NCBI RefSeq assembly: GCF_005144585.1
Contig: NZ_SSMQ01000092.1
Location: 1 to 41,031, forward strand
Reading direction: 5' to 3'
Length of the DNA stretch: 41,031 nt
DNA from: Polyangium fumosum
GTDB lineage: Bacteria; Myxococcota_A; Polyangia; Polyangiales; Polyangiaceae
Part shown: positions 17,444 through 25,557 of the stretch, piece by piece
Layout of the letters: every line of letters starts with the position of its first letter
Numbering within the stretch: the first letter of the stretch is position 1
Translations under genes and position numbers: made by a program
The notes under the pieces: generated by a model
What the model saw: the letters and a program-made list of their open reading frames with translations, nothing else
What the model was told of the DNA's origin: nothing
The model's database searches: none

Positions 17444-17904
17444 GCAGGAACGTCCGCGTCCAGGCGCCTCCCGCGGGTGCAGCGACGCAAAACGAACACG
17501 AGCTTCTGCGCAGCCGTCCTTGCATCGACGCGAAGGCGCCCGGGACACGTGCACAGCGTGGGATGCACCGGCGCGAGAGCGGCTGGGACGCCGTGACGGG
17601 CGCGCTTGCGTCGACGCAGGAGGCGCCGGGACCCCGTCACGACGATGCCTGCGTCGACGCAAGGGCCCCCGCGCCGCGGGCACGACGTCCCTCGCGCGCG
17701 TGCAAGGCACGCTGTGCAGGTGTTTGGAGCGCTTTGCACGCACGCACCCCCCACCGAGCAACGGCCCTCGGGCTTGTTGCGCGCGTGCACGGCGCGTCGC
17801 GCACGCGCGCTGGAAGCTGCCGCGTCCGCGCACGCTCCCGCGCCCCCACCCGCTCCGGGTTCCTGCGCCCGGATCCGGCGGGCGGCGCGGGCGCGCAGGC
17901 GCCG
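17444..17904. other. Convergent intergenic region holding repeat copy 1
   Basis: This 461-base gap lies between the 3' ends of the T6SS operon and the minus-strand lipoprotein gene. Most of it is the 304-bp dispersed repeat described separately. Open frames here are not credible genes: the homologous copy at 29104 does not preserve a single frame. I found no classical T-tailed terminator. Confidence 0.6.
17511..17814 (+). repeat. Dispersed 304-bp non-coding repeat, copy 1
   Basis: This stretch aligns almost without gaps to 29104-29406. Shared blocks include GTCCTTGCA, GCGAAGGCGCCCGG, ATGCACCGGCGC, CGCGCTTGCGTCGACGCA, TGCAAGGCACGC and TTGCGCGCGTGCA. By hand, the first ~110 columns have about 21 mismatches, spread 7/8/6 over the three phases, so it is not evolving as protein-coding sequence. 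CTTGCGTCGACGCAGG at 17605-17620 is perfectly inverted at 17648-17663, giving a 16-bp stem with a 27-base loop. Many TTGC...GCAA-like units recur. A structured RNA, a protein-binding array or a mobile non-coding element are all possible. Confidence 0.8.
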
Positions 17905-18387
17905 TCAGAGCACCCAGCCGCAGGCCTTCAACGCGTCGCAGTCGCCGGCGCACACCGCGTCGACGAGGCATTTCACGTCGGCTTCCTTGTAACACTTGAT
18001 GGTGGTGCCCATCACGCAGTTGATGTTGCACTGCCCGACATCGGTCGAGGCCATGCAGCTCACGGAGAGCTCGCAGGTGTCCCCGTCGGACGCGCTCCCG
18101 CAGACCGCGCCCGCGCCCTGGTACGTGAGGCACCCCTCGGCGTTGTATTCGATGCCGGCCGGCAGGGCGCAGCCGCCGCCGCTGCCCCCGGCGGCCGACC
18201 CGCCGCCCGTCGACGACCCGCCGCCCTGCCCCCCTGCGCCGCCGCCACCCTCACTGCCGCCCCCCGAGCCGCCGCCCCCCGGCCCCGACGCACCCGGGCC
18301 CGCGCCACCGTCGCCACCCGTCCCCTCGCTGCTGCAAGCGACCCACGAGACGAGCGACACCATGAAGATCAAGAGGAATGTACGCAT
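17905..18387 (-). CDS. Cysteine-rich lipoprotein with Gly/Ser linker
   Basis: The product has 160 residues if started at 18387 (MRTFLLIFMVSLVSWVACSS), which gives a proper signal peptide with lipobox and GGGGGCGGA just upstream. A longer frame to 18489 would destroy the signal peptide. After the lipobox comes a long Gly/Ser linker of about 60 residues. A compact C-terminal domain of about 80 residues follows, with many cysteines (GCLTYQG, CELSVSC, CNINCVMG, CLVDAVCAGDCDALKACG), likely disulphide-bonded. It resembles numerous small uncharacterised myxobacterial surface lipoproteins. It is convergent with the T6SS operon and divergent from the PAS-STAS gene. Confidence 0.8.
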   Translation of the reverse strand: MRTFLLIFMVSLVSWVACSSEGTGGDGGAGPGASGPGGGGSGGGSEGGGGAGGQGGGSSTGGGSAAGGSGGGCALPAGIEYNAEGCLTYQGAGAVCGSASDGDTCELSVSCMASTDVGQCNINCVMGTTIKCYKEADVKCLVDAVCAGDCDALKACGWVL

Positions 18388-18724
18388 TCCGCCCCCATCG
18401 CATGAAGGGCGGACACATCCAAGTTCCTCGCAGCGTGCAAGCGCTCGTGTCGTCCGGGCGTGCGCGGCGAGCGCCTTCGGTCGGGGCACGGGACGCGGCG
18501 GGGCCGCTCCTGGAACCGAGTACGCCGGGTCCTTCCGTCGCCGTGACGTTCATGGTGGACCTTTCCACCCTCACGCGTGACAGTCGTGCCATCGCGTGTT
18601 CGCTACGATCGAATGGTGCCAAACGCTTGACGTGCACTTCCGTCTCGGGCGACATTTCCTCCTGGCATCAAGCTCCGCGCTCCATCCTCCTGGTCGTCGC
18701 GAGAAGGAAGGCAGAGTCGTAAGC
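18388..18724. promoter_or_regulatory. Divergent promoter region, lipoprotein / PAS-STAS operon
   Basis: This 337-base non-coding region is where promoters of both divergent units should lie. GGTGGA at 18554-18559 is inverted as TCCACC at 18564-18569, a short hairpin or operator. TTGACG at about 18627 could be a -35 element for the PAS-STAS gene, but no good -10 follows at the right distance. No further feature could be supported. Confidence 0.35.
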
Positions 18725-19636
18725 ATGGACAGGCCCTTCACTCACCAACCGGTTTCCGTCGAAACGAACGTCGATTCGCTCCGCCAACGCCTTGCCGATC
18801 TGAAGAGACAAGTCGACGTGCAAGCCGAGGAGATCACACGGGTCCGCGCGGACGCCCTGCGATATCGTCGGTATTTCAACCTCGCGCAGGTGGGGATGGC
18901 CATCACGTCCCCCGACACCGGTTGGATCGAGTTCAATGGCCGGCTCTGCGAGCAGCTCGGCTATGCACCGGACGAGCTGAGGACGACGACGTGGGTCTCC
19001 CTCACGCATCCCGAGGACGTCTCGCTCGACATGGACCTGTTCGCCAGCCTCGTCAAAGGCGAGATTCAGCGATACAGCCTCGACAAACGATTCGTGCGCA
19101 AAAACGGGAGCATCATGTATGGGAACATTCTCCTGCAAGGTGTCTACCGCGACGACGGGTCCTTCGACCACCTCTTTGGCTTTCTGCACGACATCACCGA
19201 ACGCTGGGAGGGCGAACGGGAGAGGTTGGCGCTCAAGCAGGAGATCATCGACGCACAAAAGAGGGCGCTGCGCGAGCTGTCGACCCCATTGATCCCCGTC
19301 GCAGAGCACGTCCTCGTGATGCCGCTCGTGGGCACGATCGACAACGTCCGCGCCCAGGCGGTGCTCGAGGTGCTGCTCGACGGCGTCATGCGGCACAATG
19401 CAAGAATGACCATCCTCGACGTCACCGGCGTGGAGGTCGTGGACATGGAGGTCATGAACGCGCTCGTTCAAGCCGCCCGCGCCGTCAATCTGCTGGGCGC
19501 GCAAGCCATCCTGACGGGGATCCAGCCGCGCATCGCCAAGACGCTCGTGGACCTTCAAGCCGATCTGAGCACCATCATGACCCTCAGCACCGTCCGAGAG
19601 GGCATTTCCTATGCCCTGGGGAGGCAAAAAACATGA
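18725..19636 (+). CDS. Coiled-coil / PAS / STAS regulator (RsbR-like)
   Basis: This is a 303-residue soluble regulator. Residues 15-45 form a heptad-rich helix. Residues 47-165 are a PAS domain (FNLAQVGMAI, NGRLCEQLGYAPDEL, THPEDV, LHDITER). A linking helix leads into a STAS domain at about 186-300 (STPLIPV, LVMPLVGTID, ILDVTGVEVVDMEV, LTGIQPRIAKTL). This is the layout of RsbR-type stressosome proteins, in which an N-terminal sensor controls a STAS domain phosphorylated on threonine. T234 in DVTGV is at the usual acceptor position, and T264 lies in LTGI. No cognate switch kinase or phosphatase is nearby. I chose the ATG at 18725 because the upstream extension is low quality. The stop overlaps the start of the isoprenoid synthase gene (ATGA), so the PAS ligand may control that enzyme or its expression. 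Confidence 0.88.
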   Translation: MDRPFTHQPVSVETNVDSLRQRLADLKRQVDVQAEEITRVRADALRYRRYFNLAQVGMAITSPDTGWIEFNGRLCEQLGYAPDELRTTTWVSLTHPEDVSLDMDLFASLVKGEIQRYSLDKRFVRKNGSIMYGNILLQGVYRDDGSFDHLFGFLHDITERWEGERERLALKQEIIDAQKRALRELSTPLIPVAEHVLVMPLVGTIDNVRAQAVLEVLLDGVMRHNARMTILDVTGVEVVDMEVMNALVQAARAVNLLGAQAILTGIQPRIAKTLVDLQADLSTIMTLSTVREGISYALGRQKT

Positions 19637-20823
19637 CGCACCTCTTCCATGGACTCGAGGAATGGTTCGACTACTCCACCACGAGCTTCCAAGCCGCCGG
19701 CGCGAACGCCGAGCTCGACCCGCGCCACATCCCCACGACCCCGACCGCATACAACAGCGAGACCTATCGATGGCTCGCGACGCGGTACCGTGACATCTAC
19801 CTCGATCTCTATCAGGCCATCCAGGCCGACGGGACGCTGATCCGAAAGCAGCCCCCTCACTTCACGCAGGAGTGGGCCAAGCACTTCGAACCCATCACGA
19901 TCTGGAAGCAGGTCTGCCCGCTCTTCGTGTTCGGTCAAGCGCTCGGCGGTCTCGACGAACGTCATCGAGACCTCGCCCGCGCCTACGCACTCGGATACGG
20001 CGTCCCGGTGATGGCCATCGATCGAATGATGGACGCGCTGCCAGGAGCACAAGCCACGAAGCACACCTGGCTCTTCGTGCTGGCCTCCTACGCGCTCGGG
20101 CTCGAGCAGCTCCAGAAGGTCGACGCGCCGCCCGCCGCCGAGCGCTGCTTCCTGCGCCACACCCAGGAAATGTATCACTTCTTCTGGGGCGAAGAGCGAG
20201 CGCGGTATCAACTGCCGGAGGTCGTCTCGGAGGCCACGCTCACGAAGTACCTGGAGGGCGACAGCCGTCTCCTGTCGTCCATCTTCTTCCCCGTGACGAT
20301 CGAGTGGGCCTTCCTGCTCGCCCAAGGGTCCTTGCCGCCCGCCTTCGCGCCAGCCCTCGTGGCCTTACGAAGAATGCGCCAGCTCAACGACGAGGTGGTG
20401 GACGCCGACGAGGACATTCGTTTCGGAATCGTGACGTTCCCCTATCTGCACGGCCTTTCATCCCCGCAAGGCGCAGAGCTCGCGGAAAACGTCCACGCAA
20501 CCTGGAAGCTCGATCGCGAGGAGCCCGGCTCACCCAAGATGGCCGAGCTGACCGCGCAGCGTCGTCTCCTCCTGCAAAAAGCCGGGAGCTTCGAAGCCGC
20601 CGCACATTTCTCGATGGGCTGTCTGAAGACGGTCATGCAAGCCGTGATGGGTCATCTCCCCGCAAAGAACGCATTCGACGTGACCCTGCTGGTCAACCAG
20701 CGGGTATCGCACCTGTACCGGCTGGCCCAGCACGGTTGGAACGAAATCCCCGGCGTCTACCAGCCGGAGCCCTTCGCGCCGTCGAGCCACGCAGCCCTTC
20801 CCTTGTCCGTTCCCTGGGCATAA
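19633..20823 (+). CDS. Divergent class I isoprenoid (polyprenyl) synthase-like protein
   Basis: A 396-residue, mostly helical protein. KQVCPLFVFGQALGG resembles the GKxxRP region of trans-polyprenyl diphosphate synthases. It is followed by an acidic pair D130-x3-D134 (AIDRMMDA) where the first aspartate-rich motif belongs. NDEVVDADED at 252-261, followed by GIVTFPYL, matches the second aspartate-rich motif plus the GKxTLP-like segment. The motifs are degenerate compared with standard farnesyl/geranylgeranyl synthases, so it may be a terpene cyclase-like enzyme or a regulator with that fold. The start at 19633 overlaps the PAS-STAS stop by four bases. No other terpene genes are nearby. The fold assignment is fairly good, the substrate and reaction are unknown, and the role of the upstream regulator is inferred. 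Confidence 0.65.
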   Translation: MTHLFHGLEEWFDYSTTSFQAAGANAELDPRHIPTTPTAYNSETYRWLATRYRDIYLDLYQAIQADGTLIRKQPPHFTQEWAKHFEPITIWKQVCPLFVFGQALGGLDERHRDLARAYALGYGVPVMAIDRMMDALPGAQATKHTWLFVLASYALGLEQLQKVDAPPAAERCFLRHTQEMYHFFWGEERARYQLPEVVSEATLTKYLEGDSRLLSSIFFPVTIEWAFLLAQGSLPPAFAPALVALRRMRQLNDEVVDADEDIRFGIVTFPYLHGLSSPQGAELAENVHATWKLDREEPGSPKMAELTAQRRLLLQKAGSFEAAAHFSMGCLKTVMQAVMGHLPAKNAFDVTLLVNQRVSHLYRLAQHGWNEIPGVYQPEPFAPSSHAALPLSVPWA

Positions 20824-20835
20824 ACGGGCGCAGGC

Positions 20836-21184
20836 CGTTGCGCCGGGGCGCTGCCCCGGACCCCGCGGGGGGCTGTCCGCCCCCTCGACCCCGGACCAGG
20901 CACGGCCTGGACCGAAGGTGGAAGAACTGCGCGGTGCGCAGTTCTTCCAACGGGCCGGTGGCAAGACCATGGAGGTGGGTTTCAAGCTGGCGGCGGGTAC
21001 GTTGCCGGCTGAACCTGCGGCGCTGTGGCCTTGGTGGGCGGGGTCGTCGCCGGTCTTGCCACCGGCCGTTCGATGAACTGCGCATCGCGCAGTTCATCGT
21101 CCTGGGTCCAGCGCCTCGCTGGTCCGGGTCCCGGGGCGGACAGCCCCGGGTGGGGCCTGGGGCAAAGCCCCAGCGCGGGGCGCC
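20836..21184. repeat. Large inverted-repeat element between convergent genes (copy 1)
   Basis: Two ~133-bp arms, 20836-20968 and 21052-21184, are imperfect reverse complements separated by ~83 bases. Each arm contains nested smaller hairpins: GGGGCGCTGCCCC, GGGGGGCTGTCCGCCCC, CCAGGC/GCCTGG, and GAAGAACTGCGC...GCGCAGTTCTTC. The element fills the whole gap between the isoprenoid synthase stop and the RND pump stop, so it would act as a bidirectional transcription terminator. Its structure suggests a non-autonomous mobile palindromic element. No transposase is present. Confidence 0.82.
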
Positions 21185-21201
21185 GTGATCCTCCCCTACG
21201 T

Positions 21202-24200
21202 TCACTCGCCAGGCAGAATGGCTGGTGCGGCCTCTGGGTGGCTGCTGGCGGCTTCGGGCGAGAGCCGCTTCACGATGCTCCGCACGACCACGTAAAACCC
21301 GGGGACGAGCAGGAGTGCGAGTACGGTTGCGCTGATCATCCCGCCGAGGACGCCGGTGCCGATCGCGCGCTGGGTTTCTGCGCTGGCGCCGCTTGCGATG
21401 GCGAGGGGGACGACGCCGAGGGTGAATGCGAGGGACGTCATCAGGATGGGACGTAGGCGCAGACGTGCGGCCTCGATGGCTGCGCTTGCCGTCGAGCGCC
21501 CTTCCTCTTCGAGTTGCTTGGCGAACTCCACGATGAGAATGGCGTTCTTCGCGGACAGACCGATCAGCGTGATCAGACCGACCTTGAAGAAGACATCGTT
21601 CGGCATCCCGCGCAGCTTCACGGCCAGGAGCGCGCCGAGCAGACCGAGGGGGACCACGAGCAGGACGGACACGGGGATCGACCAGCTCTCGTAGAGCGCG
21701 GCGAGCACGAGGAACACGACGAGCAGGGAGAGCGCCAGGAGCGCGGGGGCTTCGTTGCCCGAGAGACGCTCTTGGTATGAGAGCCCCGTCCATTCGACGC
21801 CGTAGCCTGGGGGGAGTTGCGCGACGAGACGCTCCATCTCGGCCATCGCTTCTCCGCTGCTGAAGCCGCTCGCGGCTGTGCCGGAGAGACGCACGGCGGG
21901 ATATCCATTGTAACGAACGAGCTGGAGCGGGCTCCGCTCCCACCGCGGCGTGGCCACGGCCGAGAGCGGCACCATCCGACCTTCTTGGTTGCGCACCGGC
22001 AGCGCGAACACGTCGTCGAGCTGCATGCGCACGTCCGGCTCTGCTTGCAGGATCACCTGCTGCAGACGCCCCGCGTTGGGAAAGTCGTTGACGTACATCG
22101 AGCCGAGCGCCGCCGAGAGCGTCGCGTTGATCGACGCGAACGACACGCCGAAGGCCTCCGCGCTCTGACGGTCGATCTCCACGCGCACCGACGCACCGTC
22201 GGGCAAGCCCTCCGGATACACCCCCTGCACCACGTGGCTTTTTGCCGCGGCGGCGAGGAGCTGGTTCTGGGCGGCGAGCAGACGCGTTTGCCCCTGGTTG
22301 CGTCGATCGACGAGGCGCATCGCGAACCCCGAGCTCGTGCCGAGCGAATCGATCGAAGGCGGCAGGACGTGGAACATCCTTCCGTCGCGAATACTCGCGA
22401 AACGCTCGTTCGCGGCTTGCACCTCTCCCTGGGCCGTCGCGCCTTTGCGCGCGTCCCAGTCTTTCAGCGTCGTGAACATCAGCGCTGCGTTCGGGCCCGA
22501 GCCCGAGAAGCCGAAGCCTTGAATCGCCACCACCGCCTGCACGCCCGGCCGCTCGCGGGCGTAGGCCTCGTACGAGCGGATCACCTGATCGGTACGCTCC
22601 GCCGTCGCATCCGAAGGCAACGCGACGCTCGAGATCCAGTAGCCCTGATCCTCTTGCGGCAGGAACGAGCCTGGCAATGCGCGGAACAGCCATGCCGCCC
22701 CGACGCCGATGGCGGCGAGCGAGACGAGCGCGGTCCAGCTCCGCTTCACCACGCGCCCGACGCCGTTGCCATACCGATCGGTGAGCCACGCGAAGCCACG
22801 ATTGAAGGGCCCGAACACGCCGCGGTTCGCGTCGTGGTGCGCGGGCACCGGCTTCAAGAGGGTCGCGCAGAGCGCGGGCGTCAGCGAGAGCGCGAGGAAC
22901 GCCGAGAGCAGGATCGACACTGCCATCGACAGGCTGAATTGCCGGTAGATCGTCCCGACCGAGCCCGACGCGAACGCCATGGGAATGAACACGGCCGAGA
23001 GCACCAGCGTGATTCCGACGACCGCGCCGGTGATCTCTTTCATCGCCTTCTTCGTCGCTTCTTTCGGCGACAGGCGCTCGGTCGCCATGATGCGCTCGAC
23101 GTTCTCGACCACGACGATCGCGTCGTCGACGATGATGCCGATCGCGAGCACCATCCCGAACATCGTCAGGACGTTGATCGAATACCCCGTCGCATACATC
23201 ACGGCGAACGTGCCGAGCAGCGCGATCGGCGCGACGATCGCGGGCACAAGCGTGTAACGCAGGTTCTGCAGGAACACGAACATCACCACGAACACGAGCG
23301 CCATCGCCTCGAAGAACGTCTTGAAGACCTTCTCGATCGAAATGCGAACGAAGGGCGCCGTGTCGTAGGGAACGCCGACCTCGATTCCCTCCGGGAACCC
23401 CTCGGCGAGCTCGGCCACGCGCGCGCGGACGAGCGCGGCCGTCTCCACCGCGTTTGCCCCGGGCGAGAGCATCACGCCCGCGCCGGCCGAGGGGGAGCCG
23501 TCCGTTCGTGTCGAGGTGCGGTAGCTCTGCGCGCCGAGCTCGATGCGGGCCACGTCCGAGAGCAGGACACGCGAGCCGTCTGCACGTGCGCGCAGCACGA
23601 TCGCGCCGAACGCCTCGGGCGTCTCCAGCTCGCCTTGCACCACGAGGGGGATCGTCACGCGTTGCCCCGGCACCGTCGGCGCGTCGCCCACCCGGCCCGG
23701 CGAGACCTGCGCGTTCTGCGCGCGGATGGCGTTCGCCACCTCCTCGACCGACACTTCGAGCGCCGTGAGCTGCGCGGGGTCGAGCCACACGCGCAAGGCG
23801 CGCGGGGCGGCGAAGACCTGCACGCTGCCCACGCCGCGGATGCGCTTCAGCTCTTCGACGAGGCCCCGCGAGAGGAAGTCGCCGAGCGTCTGTTCGTCGT
23901 AGCGCCCGCTCGGCGAGCGTAGATCGACGATGCAGAGGAAGTTCGAGGTCGAGGACTCGACGGCGAGGCCGATCTGCCGGACCATCTGCGGCAGCCGCGG
24001 CTCCACCGTGCGCAGGCGGTTCTGGACCGCGACCTGGGCCAGCTCGGGATCGGTCCCCGGCTCGAACGTGACGGAAATCTGCGCGACGCCCGACGTGTCC
24101 GAGGACGACTCGAAGTAGAGCAGGTGCGGCACGCCCGAGATTTCACGCTCGATGGGCGCGAGCACGCTCTCGCTCATCGTGGAGGGCGTCGCGCCGGGGT

Positions 24201-24345
24201 ACACGGCCGTCACGTTCACGCTCGGGGGCGCGACGGTTGGGTAACGCTCGACGGGCAGGCGCTGGAGCGCGAGTGCGCCGAACAGGACGATGAAGAGGGA
24301 GACGACCCACGCGAAGACCGGGCGCTCGATGAAGAAACGCGGCAT
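21202..24345 (-). CDS. RND multidrug efflux transporter, HAE1/AcrB type
   Basis: This 1047-residue inner-membrane pump matches the full length of the AcrB/MexB family. It has the usual N-terminal PRFFIERPVFAWVVSLFIV, the large periplasmic loops, and two sets of six transmembrane helices. The proton-relay residues are present: D407-D408 in GIIVDDAIVVVENV and K933 in GLSAKNAILIVEFA. It should expel drugs, dyes, detergents or secondary metabolites in exchange for protons. The gene lies 15 bases after the adaptor gene and its 3' end abuts the inverted-repeat element, about 17 bases away. No outer-membrane TolC-like gene follows, so it must share a channel encoded elsewhere. No local regulator gene is seen. 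Confidence 0.95.
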   Translation of the reverse strand: MPRFFIERPVFAWVVSLFIVLFGALALQRLPVERYPTVAPPSVNVTAVYPGATPSTMSESVLAPIEREISGVPHLLYFESSSDTSGVAQISVTFEPGTDPELAQVAVQNRLRTVEPRLPQMVRQIGLAVESSTSNFLCIVDLRSPSGRYDEQTLGDFLSRGLVEELKRIRGVGSVQVFAAPRALRVWLDPAQLTALEVSVEEVANAIRAQNAQVSPGRVGDAPTVPGQRVTIPLVVQGELETPEAFGAIVLRARADGSRVLLSDVARIELGAQSYRTSTRTDGSPSAGAGVMLSPGANAVETAALVRARVAELAEGFPEGIEVGVPYDTAPFVRISIEKVFKTFFEAMALVFVVMFVFLQNLRYTLVPAIVAPIALLGTFAVMYATGYSINVLTMFGMVLAIGIIVDDAIVVVENVERIMATERLSPKEATKKAMKEITGAVVGITLVLSAVFIPMAFASGSVGTIYRQFSLSMAVSILLSAFLALSLTPALCATLLKPVPAHHDANRGVFGPFNRGFAWLTDRYGNGVGRVVKRSWTALVSLAAIGVGAAWLFRALPGSFLPQEDQGYWISSVALPSDATAERTDQVIRSYEAYARERPGVQAVVAIQGFGFSGSGPNAALMFTTLKDWDARKGATAQGEVQAANERFASIRDGRMFHVLPPSIDSLGTSSGFAMRLVDRRNQGQTRLLAAQNQLLAAAAKSHVVQGVYPEGLPDGASVRVEIDRQSAEAFGVSFASINATLSAALGSMYVNDFPNAGRLQQVILQAEPDVRMQLDDVFALPVRNQEGRMVPLSAVATPRWERSPLQLVRYNGYPAVRLSGTAASGFSSGEAMAEMERLVAQLPPGYGVEWTGLSYQERLSGNEAPALLALSLLVVFLVLAALYESWSIPVSVLLVVPLGLLGALLAVKLRGMPNDVFFKVGLITLIGLSAKNAILIVEFAKQLEEEGRSTASAAIEAARLRLRPILMTSLAFTLGVVPLAIASGASAETQRAIGTGVLGGMISATVLALLLVPGFYVVVRSIVKRLSPEAASSHPEAAPAILPGE

Positions 24346-24360
24346 GATCTCGTTATTCGC

Positions 24361-25557
24361 TCAGGGGTTGGGGGCCGATGCGCTTGGCGCGGCCGTCGCC
24401 GCCGGCGCTGCGGAGGGCGCGCTCGACGGGGTCGGCGGCGGTTTCCAGGGGGAGGGACGCACCGCCATCGCGGGCTGGAGCTGGTCCTGCCCTTCGACGA
24501 CGACGCGGTCGCCTGCTGCGAGCCCGGTGCGCACGATCTGCTGCCCCTCGACGATGCGCCCCGTCGTGACGGAACGCACCACGACGCGGTCGCCGGGGTC
24601 GACCACGAGCACGCTCTCGCCGAGCGCGGGGTCGTGGAGCACGGCTTGCTGCGGCACCGTGATCGCTTGGGGCTCGCGGCCGACGGGGATCCGCGCGCGG
24701 ACGAACATCCCCGGAAGGAGGTGGAGATCCTTGTTCTCGACGAGCACGCGTAACGTCAGCTCGCTCGTCGACGGGTCGACGTTCACGTCGGTCGAGAGCA
24801 GCCGCCCTTGCTCGGCGTAGGGCTCGCCGCGCATCGAAAGCAGCGTGACCGGCAGGCCCTGGCTCGTCTCGAGCTCTCCCCGCGCGAGGCGCTTGCGTAG
24901 CTCCTCGTAACGCATCACCGGCTGCCGGATGTCCACGTACACGGCGTCGAGCTGCTGGATCGTGACCATCGGCGTCGGGTCCGCGGTCCCCACGAGCGCG
25001 CCTTCGGTGACGCGGGACAGGCCGATCCGCCCGCTGATGGGGGCCGTCACGGTGGCGTAACGCAGGCTGACCCGGCTCCGCGCGAGCGAGGCTTCGGCGA
25101 TGGCGAGGTCGGCCCGCGCGATGTCCATCGTGCTGCGCGCGTTGTCGGCGGCCTGGCCCGCGATGGCGCCGCCCGATTCGAGGCGTTCTGCGCGCTCGGC
25201 CTCCCGTGTCGCGACCGCGAGGGCCGCGCGTTGCCGCGCCGTCGTCGCGGAGGCGCTCGCGACCTCGGCCCGGAAGATCGTGGGGTCGATGCGATAGAGG
25301 GCTTGCCCCGCCTTCACGGTGTCGCCCTCGTTGAAGAGCCGCTCGAGCACGATGCCGGACACGAGCGGCCGGACGTCGGCGACCCGCACCGGCGTGACGC
25401 GCCCTGGGAGAACGTCCTCGATCACCAGGGCGTGCGGCGCCACGGACACGACCGAGACCTCGGGGGGCGGCGGCGGCGCGGGCGGCGCGCTCGTCTCGGC
25501 GGACGCGCAAGCCGTGAGGAGCGCCGCGCAAACGAAGAGGAGACGAAGGAGTCGCAT
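24361..25557 (-). CDS. RND efflux periplasmic adaptor lipoprotein (AcrA family)
   Basis: This 398-residue membrane fusion protein has a signal peptide with lipobox (ALLTACAS). A short Pro-rich linker follows, then the barrel-sandwich half motif (VRPLVSGIVLERLFNEGDTVKAG) near residues 65-90. The alpha-hairpin runs from about 95 to 165, then TAPISGRIG and the beta-barrel and membrane-proximal domains. The C-terminal ~40 residues are Pro/Ala/Ser-rich and look disordered. It bridges the RND pump to an outer-membrane channel. It is the first gene of the two-gene minus-strand efflux operon. The ~900-base non-coding stretch upstream must hold its promoter. Confidence 0.93.
   Translation of the reverse strand: MRLLRLLFVCAALLTACASAETSAPPAPPPPPEVSVVSVAPHALVIEDVLPGRVTPVRVADVRPLVSGIVLERLFNEGDTVKAGQALYRIDPTIFRAEVASASATTARQRAALAVATREAERAERLESGGAIAGQAADNARSTMDIARADLAIAEASLARSRVSLRYATVTAPISGRIGLSRVTEGALVGTADPTPMVTIQQLDAVYVDIRQPVMRYEELRKRLARGELETSQGLPVTLLSMRGEPYAEQGRLLSTDVNVDPSTSELTLRVLVENKDLHLLPGMFVRARIPVGREPQAITVPQQAVLHDPALGESVLVVDPGDRVVVRSVTTGRIVEGQQIVRTGLAAGDRVVVEGQDQLQPAMAVRPSPWKPPPTPSSAPSAAPAATAAPSASAPNP

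Noticed and set aside
17323-17790. Minus-strand frame in repeat copy 1 that resembles a frame in copy 2 over ~40 residues
   Set aside because: Similarity follows the nucleotide repeat. The frame shifts between copies and mismatches have no codon periodicity.
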